The position numbers and the translations under genes were made by a program. Of a stretch of DNA of 20,083 nt, positions 1-7,348 are shown piece after piece (positions within the stretch are counted from its first letter, which is position 1; every line of letters starts with the position of its first letter). Source of the stretch: a virus; the IMG/VR virus record IMGVR_UViG_3300035698_010194, positions 1-20,083 of that record, one strand, 5' to 3'. The notes beneath the pieces are model-generated. The model saw only the letters and a program-made list of their open reading frames with translations, made no database searches and was not told the origin of the DNA.

Positions 1-126
1 CAACACTGGTAACCAAACCGCTCAAGGTTCCCTCAGCCGTATCCAGATCATTCGAAACCGTTCCAACACTGGTAACCAAACCGCTCAAGGTTCCCTCAGC
101 CGTATCCAGATCATTCGAAACCGTTC
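1..126 (-). repeat. 63-bp exact tandem repeat, two copies visible
   Basis: Positions 1-63 and 64-126 are identical. The unit is 63 bp (21 codons), so the frame is preserved, and it encodes a repeat around V-S-N-D-L-D-T-A-E-G-T-L-S-G-L. A more degenerate related unit precedes it in the protein (about 127-200). The array touches the window edge, so its copy number is unknown. In-frame tandem repeats like this usually set the length of a coiled-coil fibre shaft. Confidence 0.9.
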
Positions 127-778
127 CGATACTCGCAGTGTGCAGCGCCTGCGTCGTCACCAGATTCCCCGTCAACGTATCCAGAGCATTGGTCGCGCTC
201 TCAAGCGCAACAATATCATTTGTTGCCGCAGCCAGAACCGTCCAAAAATAATTTGTAATCTCCGAATCATTGAATTCAATTGAATAGGTCAAAGGACCCA
301 CAGTAGGGTAGAACCTAGAATCAGGACTCCATTCCACCAAAACATCCTGATACGCCAGAACCGCCACATGCTCAAGGTTCGTTCCCGCTTGGCGCATCGA
401 TCGCACATACCCCGTATACGTTTTATTCGTAAGGTTCGCATCCTCCGGATCAATCGAAAAGTTAACCAATCCTGCTGTTGAATAAACCGTCCCCGTGGAA
501 ACCAGATACGCATTCGTAGAATCAGCCGTACCGGCCTCACCCATAACCTCCCAGACAATAACCTGATCGGAATTCGTTAAGATCACAGGCGTCGTGCCAT
601 TCCATGCGCGGTGATCATAATCGATCGATTCTCCCTGAAACCACTGCAGACTCATCTTCTCATTCGGACCTCTCTGCATATTCCACTGCTCATTAAACTC
701 CCGGTCTGCTCCGGAAGCACAGGCGGTAAGGCTAAAAATAGAAAGCGCAATCAAGAATCCCCTCATTACAGATTTCAT
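1..778 (-). CDS. Lipoprotein-signal, baseplate/tail-fibre-like protein (3' end outside window)
   Basis: An open frame starts at an ATG at 778 and runs without a stop to the left edge, giving 259 visible codons; the gene is truncated by the window. A Shine-Dalgarno AGGGA sits 7 bases before the ATG, and the upstream gene stops at 780-782. The N-terminus looks like a type II signal peptide: basic start, hydrophobic stretch and lipobox L-T-A-C with Cys at about residue 20. Residues of about 40-150 are beta-rich, with a Trp/Gly pattern that reminds me of the BppU-type N-terminal domain of baseplate or fibre proteins. After that come coiled-coil-like Asn/Asp/Leu/Thr repeats, including two exact 21-residue copies at the visible end. 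I infer a fibre, stalk or baseplate component. A lipoprotein signal on such a protein is odd. A phage-encoded surface lipoprotein is the alternative. Confidence 0.7.
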   Translation of the reverse strand, partial: MKSVMRGFLIALSIFSLTACASGADREFNEQWNMQRGPNEKMSLQWFQGESIDYDHRAWNGTTPVILTNSDQVIVWEVMGEAGTADSTNAYLVSTGTVYSTAGLVNFSIDPEDANLTNKTYTGYVRSMRQAGTNLEHVAVLAYQDVLVEWSPDSRFYPTVGPLTYSIEFNDSEITNYFWTVLAAATNDIVALESATNALDTLTGNLVTTQALHTASIGTVSNDLDTAEGTLSGLVTSVGTVSNDLDTAEGTLSGLVTSV

Positions 779-779
779 T

Positions 780-1457
780 TTACAGTCCCTTTGATATTTT
801 CAGGTTAAACAGCACAGTACGCGCATCCGTTTTATTGGATCCGGCCTGATCAAATTGACGCTCAAACTTGTAATGCCCGGCAGAGGCCTGCAGCTCTACA
901 TACGGAGCAAACTCTTCAGGAAACAAAACCTCTTCCCAGTTGGATCCACCATCAGCGTTCGGCTCATTGGCCAGGTTCGCAGCAACCAGGCTTCTAAAGC
1001 ACTTTCCAGAAACAGCCGTATAACAGCGCTCATTCACACCATAGGTTGTGGCTTCAAGCCATTCCGTACGGCTGAACACAGGTGGGTACGGCCGGATCCG
1101 CGCCCAAACCGGTCCCGCCGCATCAAACACACGGAAACCGACCGGACACTGCTCAAAAAACAAATGACCTTTCCGCCCGATCGCATCCGCTTCCGTCAGA
1201 AACAAACCCTCAATCGCATCAATATCCGTCAAATCGGTTGCGCTCCAGGTCACAACATTGTCAGCATTGACCGTCCGCTCCTCGATCTCCATAATCTCCG
1301 ACCAAAACGCATAATGCCACCCCTCAACCATTGCGCGGTTCACATAACCAAGCATCCGGTTCCCATCAAGAGATCCAGGCAGAAAATTAAGCGGATTCTT
1401 CCCGATACTTGGAAGAAACCTCTCCTCAAAGAACGTCTTGAAATTTACTTCTCTCAT
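780..1457 (-). CDS. Putative virion protein, head-tail adaptor or connector candidate
   Basis: This 225-aa protein starts at ATG 1457 behind a strong GGAGG seven bases upstream. Its start overlaps the stop of the upstream gene as ATGA, so translation is probably coupled. I cannot assign a family with certainty. Residues of about 135-190 have a pattern resembling short carbohydrate-binding or virion modules: a Trp-Leu-x-x-x-x-Tyr stretch, a Y-T-A-V segment, then N-W-E-E-V-L-F-P. A 'FAPYVEL' segment and a polar C-terminus follow. Its place directly after the putative portal and before a fibre-like gene suggests a head-tail connector or other small structural protein. That role is inferred from position. 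Confidence 0.65.
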   Translation of the reverse strand: MREVNFKTFFEERFLPSIGKNPLNFLPGSLDGNRMLGYVNRAMVEGWHYAFWSEIMEIEERTVNADNVVTWSATDLTDIDAIEGLFLTEADAIGRKGHLFFEQCPVGFRVFDAAGPVWARIRPYPPVFSRTEWLEATTYGVNERCYTAVSGKCFRSLVAANLANEPNADGGSNWEEVLFPEEFAPYVELQASAGHYKFERQFDQAGSNKTDARTVLFNLKISKGL

Positions 1458-3658
1458 TGGGGAACCTCCACAGGCTTACCAACTTCAGCCAGATCAGACT
1501 CCTGGAACCCCAGGCGACCCGTCTGCGCGTTTTCACGCTGCTGGGTTTGGAATCCAAGATATTCAAGCTGCTCTTGAATAATCGCCGCAGCTGCTGGGGA
1601 AATCGGCGGGAACGCAGCCGGGTTCTGCTGGCGTAGCTCAAGCTCCTGCCGCAGCGTCTGCAAGCGAGCCGGGAAGTTCTGCGCACGATTATCATCCGGC
1701 CGCATCGGCCGCACACCATTCAGCATCAAAGCAAAATTCTTCTTCTCATCATCACTCTCGGCAGCATTCGCCGTCTCCATGCTTCGAACAGACTCAGACG
1801 CCCAGTTTGGATCCAGGCTTTCAAGAATACGGACCGCGATCGCAGATCCATCAATCCGCTTGCCGTCATCCATCGGCCGCAGATACTTCAGCGCAATCTC
1901 TGCCTTCTTCGTGATGTACTCCATATTCAGATCACGAACATCGAACGTCAGAGAAATATTAAAACGACCCTGAATCTGCGCACGGCCACCCGCGGTAATA
2001 TCTTCAACCGGTCGGCCCGTAATCTCAGCGATCAGCGCCGGATCCATAAACTCCTCAATCAGCTGCAGATCCAGCATAAACATTTCAGCCAGCGACCCCA
2101 GGAACTTATTCACACGCTTCTGGCCAAACAAGACGACAAACGCCTCTGACACATCGGCGTAGGGAAGGCCCCAATACTCACCAATCTTCTGGCGGGTACG
2201 GTTATAATGATCCTTATTGGTCGCCGGATATGTTGGCGGATCGATATACCCAAGCGCATTTCCTTCACGCGGACCCACCTCAACATAACCCATCGGGGTA
2301 AACTTATACGCACCCTGCGGCGCACCCTTCGGAATCTTCCGAACCGGATTCGTAGCAATCTGCGTATGATCCTCAAACGAATCATCCAGCAGCTTAATAG
2401 AATTCTGATCCGTCGCAAGAATCTCACTCACGCTGCGACCGTCAGCAATCGCCGCTGTCAGCGACTCTCGCTGGATATGTATAAACGGATATTTCCCGTG
2501 CTTACGGTCAAACAGGTTTCGATCCGTAGCCGGCTCATCAACAAAATAAGAAAGCGTCTGCCAGTAGATACCCGGAATACCATCATCATTCACAGCCCGC
2601 GCATAAACATGCAGCACCTCAAACAGCTCATCCTCACCAAACAAACCGGAATCTGCACCGTCAGAAACCACAGAAAGCGCAGTCAAATCATCCGTCAGCG
2701 CCGTTTTGCCCTGGCCAACCTCCAGCAACTCATTAACAAACGTCTTGCTCCATCCATACTTTGCGGCATCTTCACGCACTTGCGCGGCCGTAAACCGATC
2801 CCGTTTAATAATCCAGGGGCTCCGCTGCAGATTCGTCACATAGCGAGGATAAATCACATCCTCAAACTGACGTAATGCAGCCATTTGAGGCATAGACGTT
2901 TTCGGAACAGCCAGCGGAAACTCTGCCGTTTCATTCGCATAAAGGCTCTTCACAATCTTATTCACTCGCTGAGCGCTCAAACTCGGGAAGCGAGCCTTCA
3001 GCAGCAACCGCAAATCAATCGCCCGAGCCGGGTTCCGCACAATATCGGTCAACTCCGCACCCTCAGCCTTCGAAGGCTCTTCCTCCATCACAGAAACAAT
3101 CTGCGCCAGAAGCCCGTCCCAGGTCAGCTCCTGAAGCACAACCTCCAACTCCTCAACCCAGTCCGTCCAAATAATCGCGCCAGCGGGTGAGTCGCCATAG
3201 CAGTATTGCGCCAATAGCTCAACCTGACGCTCAAAATCAGTACTCCACTGGTTTCTCACCAGCCACTTAATCAGCGTCGAATTATATCCGCCCGCTTTTC
3301 CATCCGTGCTCTCCATCCCCATATCCCGGGGAGTGGCCCGCATTGCAGCCGTCTCCAGCTCAGCAACAATATAATTGATTACACCGTCAGCGGTAAACGG
3401 TCGGGTATCAGATGCTCCCTCAAACGGCTTCGCTGGCGCGCCTATGCTCGCCTCACGTTTCCGCCCGTCAGCACTTTGACCCGTCCACCGGCACAAGCGG
3501 GTATTATTACTGTCGGCACGAACACTTTGAACATGATCCGCAATATCAGACCTCACAGAATCAACCGCGGCACGAACTGCCAGCACATGATCCGCCGTCG
3601 CCTTTTCACGGCCGCCATCGCCTTTCACAAAATCGAGTCTGGGTTTTTCGTCAATCAT
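1454..3658 (-). CDS. Putative portal protein
   Basis: The 734-aa product starts at ATG 3658, one base after the previous stop (TAA at 3660-3662). The N-terminal part has a C-R-W-T-G-Q-S-A-D-G-R-K motif (about residues 56-67) followed by P-F-E-G-A-S-D-T-R (about 78-86). Large phage portals often have such a 'P-(W/F)-x-G-A-S-D' signature before their first conserved helical block. The middle region carries a Lys-Leu-Leu-Asp-Asp segment and a long helical region with Q-K-R-V-N-K-F-L (about residue 510). The C-terminus is Gln-rich and helical (L-R-Q-E-L-E-L-R-Q-Q), as expected for a barrel or crown. Length and the neighbouring capsid genes support a portal. It lies after the capsid gene rather than between terminase and scaffold, which is unusual and lowers confidence. 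Confidence 0.62.
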   Translation of the reverse strand: MIDEKPRLDFVKGDGGREKATADHVLAVRAAVDSVRSDIADHVQSVRADSNNTRLCRWTGQSADGRKREASIGAPAKPFEGASDTRPFTADGVINYIVAELETAAMRATPRDMGMESTDGKAGGYNSTLIKWLVRNQWSTDFERQVELLAQYCYGDSPAGAIIWTDWVEELEVVLQELTWDGLLAQIVSVMEEEPSKAEGAELTDIVRNPARAIDLRLLLKARFPSLSAQRVNKIVKSLYANETAEFPLAVPKTSMPQMAALRQFEDVIYPRYVTNLQRSPWIIKRDRFTAAQVREDAAKYGWSKTFVNELLEVGQGKTALTDDLTALSVVSDGADSGLFGEDELFEVLHVYARAVNDDGIPGIYWQTLSYFVDEPATDRNLFDRKHGKYPFIHIQRESLTAAIADGRSVSEILATDQNSIKLLDDSFEDHTQIATNPVRKIPKGAPQGAYKFTPMGYVEVGPREGNALGYIDPPTYPATNKDHYNRTRQKIGEYWGLPYADVSEAFVVLFGQKRVNKFLGSLAEMFMLDLQLIEEFMDPALIAEITGRPVEDITAGGRAQIQGRFNISLTFDVRDLNMEYITKKAEIALKYLRPMDDGKRIDGSAIAVRILESLDPNWASESVRSMETANAAESDDEKKNFALMLNGVRPMRPDDNRAQNFPARLQTLRQELELRQQNPAAFPPISPAAAAIIQEQLEYLGFQTQQRENAQTGRLGFQESDLAEVGKPVEVPQ

Positions 3659-3659
3659 A

Positions 3660-4028
3660 TTAACCGCCTACTAACTTTCTGGCCTTCTCAAGAAAACAAT
3701 CATGTGCAGATGAGGGCACAGGCTCGGGATCCTCAATCAAAGATGAACGTTTGGGATGATTCCCGATCGACTGAGAAAGCAATCCGCTGCGGCCGCTGCT
3801 CACAACAACCTCAGGGTGGACCTGCTTAATCTCTTCAACGGCATTCGGATCATTCCAAATATTATCAACACCATGCTGCCGGCCGTATCGCAATCCATTA
3901 GCAAACAGCGTGGGGTCAATCTGCATATCCCGAATACCGTTACCAACCTTCTTGCTCACAACCCGGTGATCCGCCGCCCGGTGCTGGCGTTTAATCGCTT
4001 TTGTTGTTTCAGGATCTGGGGTAGCCAT
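3660..4028 (-). CDS. Hypothetical protein in virion module
   Basis: I chose the ATG at 4028 (122 aa, M-A-T-P-D-P-E) because a perfect GGAGG lies six bases upstream. A longer reading from a TTG at 4043 would place that Shine-Dalgarno inside the gene. The protein is hydrophilic, basic in its first 40 residues (K-A-I-K-R-Q-H-R) and Pro/Ser-rich near the end, with no membrane segment and no motif I recognise. It sits directly upstream of the putative portal. Both position and size would suit a head completion or small structural protein, but that is only context. Confidence 0.75.
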   Translation of the reverse strand: MATPDPETTKAIKRQHRAADHRVVSKKVGNGIRDMQIDPTLFANGLRYGRQHGVDNIWNDPNAVEEIKQVHPEVVVSSGRSGLLSQSIGNHPKRSSLIEDPEPVPSSAHDCFLEKARKLVGG

Positions 4029-4064
4029 CAGGTGCCTCCGCAAGAAATAAAGCCATCAGCCCCG

Positions 4065-4083
4065 CCCGGATCCACGGTCCGGG
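4065..4083 (-). other. Short hairpin between two virion genes
   Basis: A 6-bp stem (CCCGGA/TCCGGG, 7-base loop) lies in the 73-bp gap between the signal-peptide gene and the 122-aa gene. No T-run follows it on the minus strand, so I do not call it a terminator. It may stabilise or process the transcript. Confidence 0.3.
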
Positions 4084-4101
4084 AAGGGTAGATGTGAAGG
4101 G

Positions 4102-4728
4102 TTAGAGTTTTGTTACACGGAAATAAAACTGGACACTGCCGGACGTATTCGCACTCACCGCCTCTTCAGTGTTTGGCGTAAAAGAAACGTCCAGCGTATC
4201 AGCAGCCGTATATACCTTTTGTCCAAGCGATCCGCCGGCATAAGTAGCCGAAATCGCAGTCACCAAAGTATTGGTCTGCAGATCTGTATTATCCCCCGCT
4301 GATCCCGTCTCACTTACTAGGTTCGTTGTCGTCGGCGTTACCGCGATCGTTGAACCGTATCCGGAACTGAACTTCAGAAACACCTCCGTCCCATCGCTGG
4401 CCAATTCCGTAGAAGTCAGAAACAGATCAGGGTCTGTACCATCTCCAACGGTCACCGCCAGGCTTCCGGTATAATTAGTGTTCGCCGTGTCAAACGCAGC
4501 AGGAAGCTTCATCGACACAAACTCAACCGCCACATTGGCCGGAATAGACACCGTAAGCGTCTGGGCCGTATTGGTTGTGGTTGTGGTCAAATCAGCATAA
4601 CCAACCGTGTAAACACGATTAGCTCCAGTTGCTGCAGCTTCAGCCGATCCCAGTACGCGCCATTCGGACGCCTGGGTAAACATTACCGCCATCAGCAGTA
4701 ATCCAACAATCATCATGAATTTTCTCAT
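4102..4728 (-). CDS. Signal-peptide, Thr/Ala/Ser-rich beta protein next to the capsid gene
   Basis: I place the start at ATG 4728 (208 aa), with GGAG nine bases upstream; the longer frame from 4788 has no such site and overlaps a hairpin. The first 20 residues form a Sec-type signal: M-R-K, then F-M-M-I-V-G-L-L-L-M-A-V-M-F, then T-Q-A as a likely cleavage site. The rest is rich in Thr, Ala, Ser and Gly with few charges, is probably all-beta, and ends in an aromatic F-Y-F-R-V-T-K-L strand. Position right after the capsid gene would suit a head decoration or head-fibre protein, yet virion proteins are not normally exported. A surface or superinfection-exclusion protein is the alternative. Confidence 0.72.
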   Translation of the reverse strand: MRKFMMIVGLLLMAVMFTQASEWRVLGSAEAAATGANRVYTVGYADLTTTTTNTAQTLTVSIPANVAVEFVSMKLPAAFDTANTNYTGSLAVTVGDGTDPDLFLTSTELASDGTEVFLKFSSGYGSTIAVTPTTTNLVSETGSAGDNTDLQTNTLVTAISATYAGGSLGQKVYTAADTLDVSFTPNTEEAVSANTSGSVQFYFRVTKL

Positions 4729-4773
4729 TTTTTCTTTCTCCAGAGAGGGCGGTACCATACCGCGCTCAAAACT

Positions 4774-4796
4774 CGCCCCGCTTACCAAGCGGGGCG
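4774..4796 (-). terminator. Strong hairpin after capsid gene, terminator-like
   Basis: A perfect 10-bp stem (CGCCCCGCTT/AAGCGGGGCG) with a 3-base loop begins seven bases after the capsid stop. On the minus strand it is followed by AGTTTTG, and an AAAC/GTTT extension pairs with one bulge. The U-tract is short, so partial termination or 3'-end protection of the abundant capsid message is likely. Downstream genes show no obvious new promoter. Confidence 0.6.
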
Positions 4797-4803
4797 TTTG
4801 CGG

Positions 4804-5823
4804 TTAGCTAGAAGGACGAACCATCAGCTGACCCTTCGGAATTCCGTAGAGCAGCGTTGCGATGTAGTCATACACACCCGTTTCACCAGAGCCGTCATTG
4901 TTCAGATCCATGTGCTGGATCTTCTGCAAGAAGGCAATCCGCTGACGTGCCATATCGAGGAAGTAACCCCCGCTTGTGCTCAGCACAGCCGTTTTCGCAC
5001 CATCAGAATCCCGGAACAGGCGATTGTTGATATGTGTACGAACCAAACCGACAGAGAACTTGAACACATCAATCATGCTCACGAACTCACCGTCACGACC
5101 GCTCTGCGCGAACTGACGAATCGGAACGTTGGTGCTGGTTGCGCTTGGGTCGCGCGCACCAAAGTTATCCATCTGACGTTTCAGCAGCGGAGCTACAAAT
5201 CCGTCAAGCGTCACACTGTTTTCAACTTCAGTCGAAGCAGCACTCAGCATGGCCTCAAACGCATCCTCGTCCAGGTCGGCCAGGGCGCCAGCGTGAATAC
5301 ATGCCGACGGAACACGGAACGCTTCCGGAACCGGGAAAGCTGCAGCGTGTCCGCTGTTTGCCAGAACCTTACCAATTCCACGACATTGGAACGGAACGGC
5401 TTCGCCAGCTTGAACCGCAGCATCCTGCTCAGAAAGGAAAAGCATTTCCATTCCGTTTTTCAGCCGGTTAAGAGCCGCAGATTTTTCTTCAATCTTCTGC
5501 TGCTTATAGGCGATTCCGCGGGTGTCGGTCAGTCCGGCACGTTTGGTCAGCTTCCAGACTTCTTCGTTCTGCTCAGTCGCATTACTCAGGAAGCCATAGT
5601 CCCGGTGCTCTGCAGTACCGGCAGGGGCGCCGTCCATTTTGCCGCCATAGCCGCCGCCATCCATATCGCGGGCAGGCCAGCTGTGAATAGACTGGGCAGG
5701 TTTCTTTGCTTCTTTAAGAAGCGCGAGGAACATATGTTTCTGTTCCCCTACGGTGTGAATAATATTATCCCACGAAGGGATTTTATTACTCTGATTAGCT
5801 TCGGTCAGTGGACCATTTTTCAT
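4804..5823 (-). CDS. Major capsid protein, probable SU10/DUF5309 type
   Basis: The 339-aa product starts at ATG 5823 with AGGAG nine bases upstream. The sequence resembles the SU10-type (DUF5309) HK97-fold capsid family. It has an N-terminal S-W-D-N-I-I stretch, a central 'TEQNEEVW...RGIAYKQQKIEEKSAALNR' helical block (about residues 82-118), and a C-terminal 'SMIDVFKFSVGLVRTHINNR' strand pattern with 'GIPKGQ' near the end. Its length fits the family. The upstream gene has scaffold-like composition, which supports the call. The gene contains no GGATCC palindrome although the window is otherwise full of them, which may reflect different codon use in a highly expressed gene. Family membership is recalled from pattern and not aligned. 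Confidence 0.75.
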   Translation of the reverse strand: MKNGPLTEANQSNKIPSWDNIIHTVGEQKHMFLALLKEAKKPAQSIHSWPARDMDGGGYGGKMDGAPAGTAEHRDYGFLSNATEQNEEVWKLTKRAGLTDTRGIAYKQQKIEEKSAALNRLKNGMEMLFLSEQDAAVQAGEAVPFQCRGIGKVLANSGHAAAFPVPEAFRVPSACIHAGALADLDEDAFEAMLSAASTEVENSVTLDGFVAPLLKRQMDNFGARDPSATSTNVPIRQFAQSGRDGEFVSMIDVFKFSVGLVRTHINNRLFRDSDGAKTAVLSTSGGYFLDMARQRIAFLQKIQHMDLNNDGSGETGVYDYIATLLYGIPKGQLMVRPSS

Positions 5824-5838
5824 TTCAAATTTCTCCTG

Positions 5839-6729
5839 TTAAAACATTTCAACAAGGGACTCAAGAGATCCGTCCGACTTGGCGAATTTCTTTTCATCGA
5901 ATCCCGGTTCATTCACAGGTTCACTTGTAGCGGGAGAAGCGTGTCGAGCGGATCCGGGGGCAGGGGCTGCGGGCTTTTTCTTCTTTTTAGGCGCCTTCTT
6001 CAAAGCGGCTTCCGCCTTTGCTTTGATTTCAAGAGCCTCAAAACCGGCATCAAGCACTTCCTGCTGACGCGCGGCTAGGCGCTCATTGATTGTTGACGCC
6101 TTTGCCAGCAACTTCTGATTCTCAGGTTTGTTGGTGCATGTCGTGTACTCAGCAACAATTTGCGTCTGAGCAAAAACAGTCCCATCATTGCCTTCAAAAC
6201 CGTCTGGATTCTTAGAAATCTTCTCCAGCCAGTTAATTCGGTTTGAAACCTTTGCGGCCTCAGCCAGTACCTCTGCATCAGCGGTTTCGATAAACCGGCT
6301 ATCAATACCGGTTGCAGTAGCAGCGCGCATATTCGGATCAGCATCCTTTTGGAGCTGTTCAATGGTTTCATTAGCCGTAGCCAACTCAGTTGCCACCTTC
6401 TCGCGCTTTGCCTTTTCCTTGCCAATACGTGATTTGAAGATTTTATATCCCTTTTCAGAGAACTCGCTTTTGTGCGTATCATCCTCTTCTTCGGACTCCT
6501 CTTCAGATTCCTCTTCAGACTCTTCCTGGGACTCTTCCTCAGATTCCTCCTCTTCGGATTCTTCTTCAGACTCTTCCTGGGACTCCTCTTCAGATTCCTC
6601 TTCCGGAGTATTCAACTCAGTAGCGGCGGCATCAAAACCCGCAATTACTTCTTCCTGTGTACCTGTTTCAACATTTTCAACCTCTTCGCCTGGTTGGGGC
6701 TGCTGATTATTATTTCCGGTGTCGGCCAT
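5839..6729 (-). CDS. Scaffold-like acidic, coiled-coil protein
   Basis: The 296-aa protein starts at ATG 6729 behind GGGAG. Four regions follow in order: a Gln/Asn/Glu-rich start; a run of Glu/Ser repeats at about residues 43-82; a charged helical region with a likely coiled coil (K-A-K-R-E-K-V-A-T-E-L-A-T-A-N-E-T-I, about 104-121); and a basic, Pro/Ala/Lys-rich stretch (K-K-A-P-K-K-K-K-K-P) near residue 250. This charge layout, the lack of hydrophobic core and the position immediately upstream of the capsid gene match phage scaffolding proteins, which guide procapsid assembly and are then removed. I see no protease motif. The Glu/Ser stretch is unusually long. Confidence 0.62.
   Translation of the reverse strand: MADTGNNNQQPQPGEEVENVETGTQEEVIAGFDAAATELNTPEEESEEESQEESEEESEEEESEEESQEESEEESEEESEEEDDTHKSEFSEKGYKIFKSRIGKEKAKREKVATELATANETIEQLQKDADPNMRAATATGIDSRFIETADAEVLAEAAKVSNRINWLEKISKNPDGFEGNDGTVFAQTQIVAEYTTCTNKPENQKLLAKASTINERLAARQQEVLDAGFEALEIKAKAEAALKKAPKKKKKPAAPAPGSARHASPATSEPVNEPGFDEKKFAKSDGSLESLVEMF
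6481..6603 (-). repeat. Degenerate Glu/Ser coding minisatellite
   Basis: Units of 9-18 bases built from TCTTCAGACTC/TCCTCTTCAGAT variants (plus strand) encode E-E-E-S-E-E-E-S repeats in the scaffold-like protein. A longer block containing 'CTTCCTGGGACTC' occurs twice about 54 bases apart, so the array grew by at least one internal duplication. Such arrays change length easily by replication slippage. Confidence 0.85.
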
Positions 6730-6814
6730 GATGTAACTCCCATCAAGTAGGGTTCAGTCCCATTAACGGCCGGAACAGTTCGCCGGCGAGGCATCCCGCC
6801 CCACGGCTACCTGT

Positions 6815-6850
6815 AAAAACCAAAAGGCGCGAGGTGTAAACCCCACGCCT
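6815..6850 (-). terminator. Rho-independent terminator upstream of the virion module
   Basis: On the minus strand a 10-11 bp stem (AGGCGTGGGG pairing with CCTCGCGCCT, two G-U pairs) is followed directly by TTTTGGTTTTT. It lies 42 bases after the stop of the 59-aa gene and 85 bases before the scaffold-like gene. It should end or weaken transcription from the replication/packaging genes, so the virion genes may need their own promoter or antitermination. I could not identify a clear promoter between 6730 and 6814. Confidence 0.75.
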
Positions 6851-6852
6851 TC

Positions 6853-6883
6853 GAAACGGTATCAAAATGTATGAAACGGTATC
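6853..6883. repeat. 11-bp direct repeat pair, possible operator
   Basis: GAAACGGTATC occurs at 6853-6863 and again at 6873-6883. The 20-base spacing puts both copies on the same face of the helix. They sit between the stop of the 59-aa gene and the terminator. This could be a regulator or antiterminator site for the virion module. No binding protein can be named. Confidence 0.5.
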
Positions 6884-6892
6884 TTTTTTGTA

Positions 6893-7072
6893 TTACTTAT
6901 CAGCTCTCCCGACACCCAGCCGCCACAAAACATCAACGGCATCTAATATCTCATCATGACGCTCAAGATCGGCATCCTCTATACTTCCGGCAAAACTCAC
7001 GATAGGCCCCAGGAGAGGGGTATTTAACAACACATTAATCGCCGGTACCGCCTCATTTGTTTTATCCGTCAT
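6893..7072 (-). CDS. Small hypothetical protein, 59 aa
   Basis: An ATG at 7072 opens 59 codons to a TAA at 6893-6895. A purine-rich GGAAGGGGCTGGGA precedes the start. The protein begins M-T-D-K-T-N-E-A and is mildly acidic. A hydrophobic centre (N-V-L-L-N-T-P-L-L-G-P-I-V) is followed by an acidic helix (E-D-A-D-L-E-R-H-D-E-I-L-D-A-V). I recognise no family. It fills most of the otherwise gene-poor 6730-7348 interval and is the last gene before a strong terminator. Confidence 0.6.
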   Translation of the reverse strand: MTDKTNEAVPAINVLLNTPLLGPIVSFAGSIEDADLERHDEILDAVDVLWRLGVGRADK

Positions 7073-7170
7073 ATCCCAGCCCCTTCCATATCAATTAAGC
7101 TCCAACTCCCGACTCACCGGACACGACTACGCGCCGGTGGGCTCCTTGTCGGTTTTGATAAATATAAGTT

Positions 7171-7296
7171 TCATAATTCAGTGACCTCTTGCATATCAAG
7201 CAGCATCCGCCAACCACTCCCCACCAACCGCTTACAAATCACTGGATCTATTCTGGCACTCATTCCCAACCCGCTAATTCCTGTTTTATTCATCAT
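7171..7296 (-). CDS. Possible 41-aa ORF in a gene-poor gap
   Basis: ATG codons at 7296 and 7293 open a frame ending at TGA 7171-7173, with AGGGA just upstream. A second, 15-codon ORF (M-K-L-I-F-I-K-T-D-K-E) starts at 7174 in an ATGA overlap behind GAGGT and ends at about 7127. The rest of 7073-7348 holds a CACCGG/CCGGTG hairpin (about 7115-7140) and nothing else I can support. Both ORFs are short and may be chance. Their ordered starts and overlap are the only evidence. Confidence 0.3.
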   Translation of the reverse strand: MMNKTGISGLGMSARIDPVICKRLVGSGWRMLLDMQEVTEL

Positions 7297-7348
7297 TCCC
7301 TAACGTTTACACCATTTCTCTGGTTCGGTTTTGGCACTACTTCAGGTT

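Noticed and set aside
855-1577. 240-aa plus-strand frame
   Set aside because: It is antisense to the 225-aa gene and crosses into the putative portal gene. It has no Shine-Dalgarno and no recognisable domain.
4798-6078. 426-aa open frame on the plus strand opposite the capsid and scaffold genes
   Set aside because: It is the complement of two well-supported minus-strand genes, crosses their boundary and has no ribosome-binding site. Its composition (Arg/His/Phe-rich) is typical of an antisense shadow.
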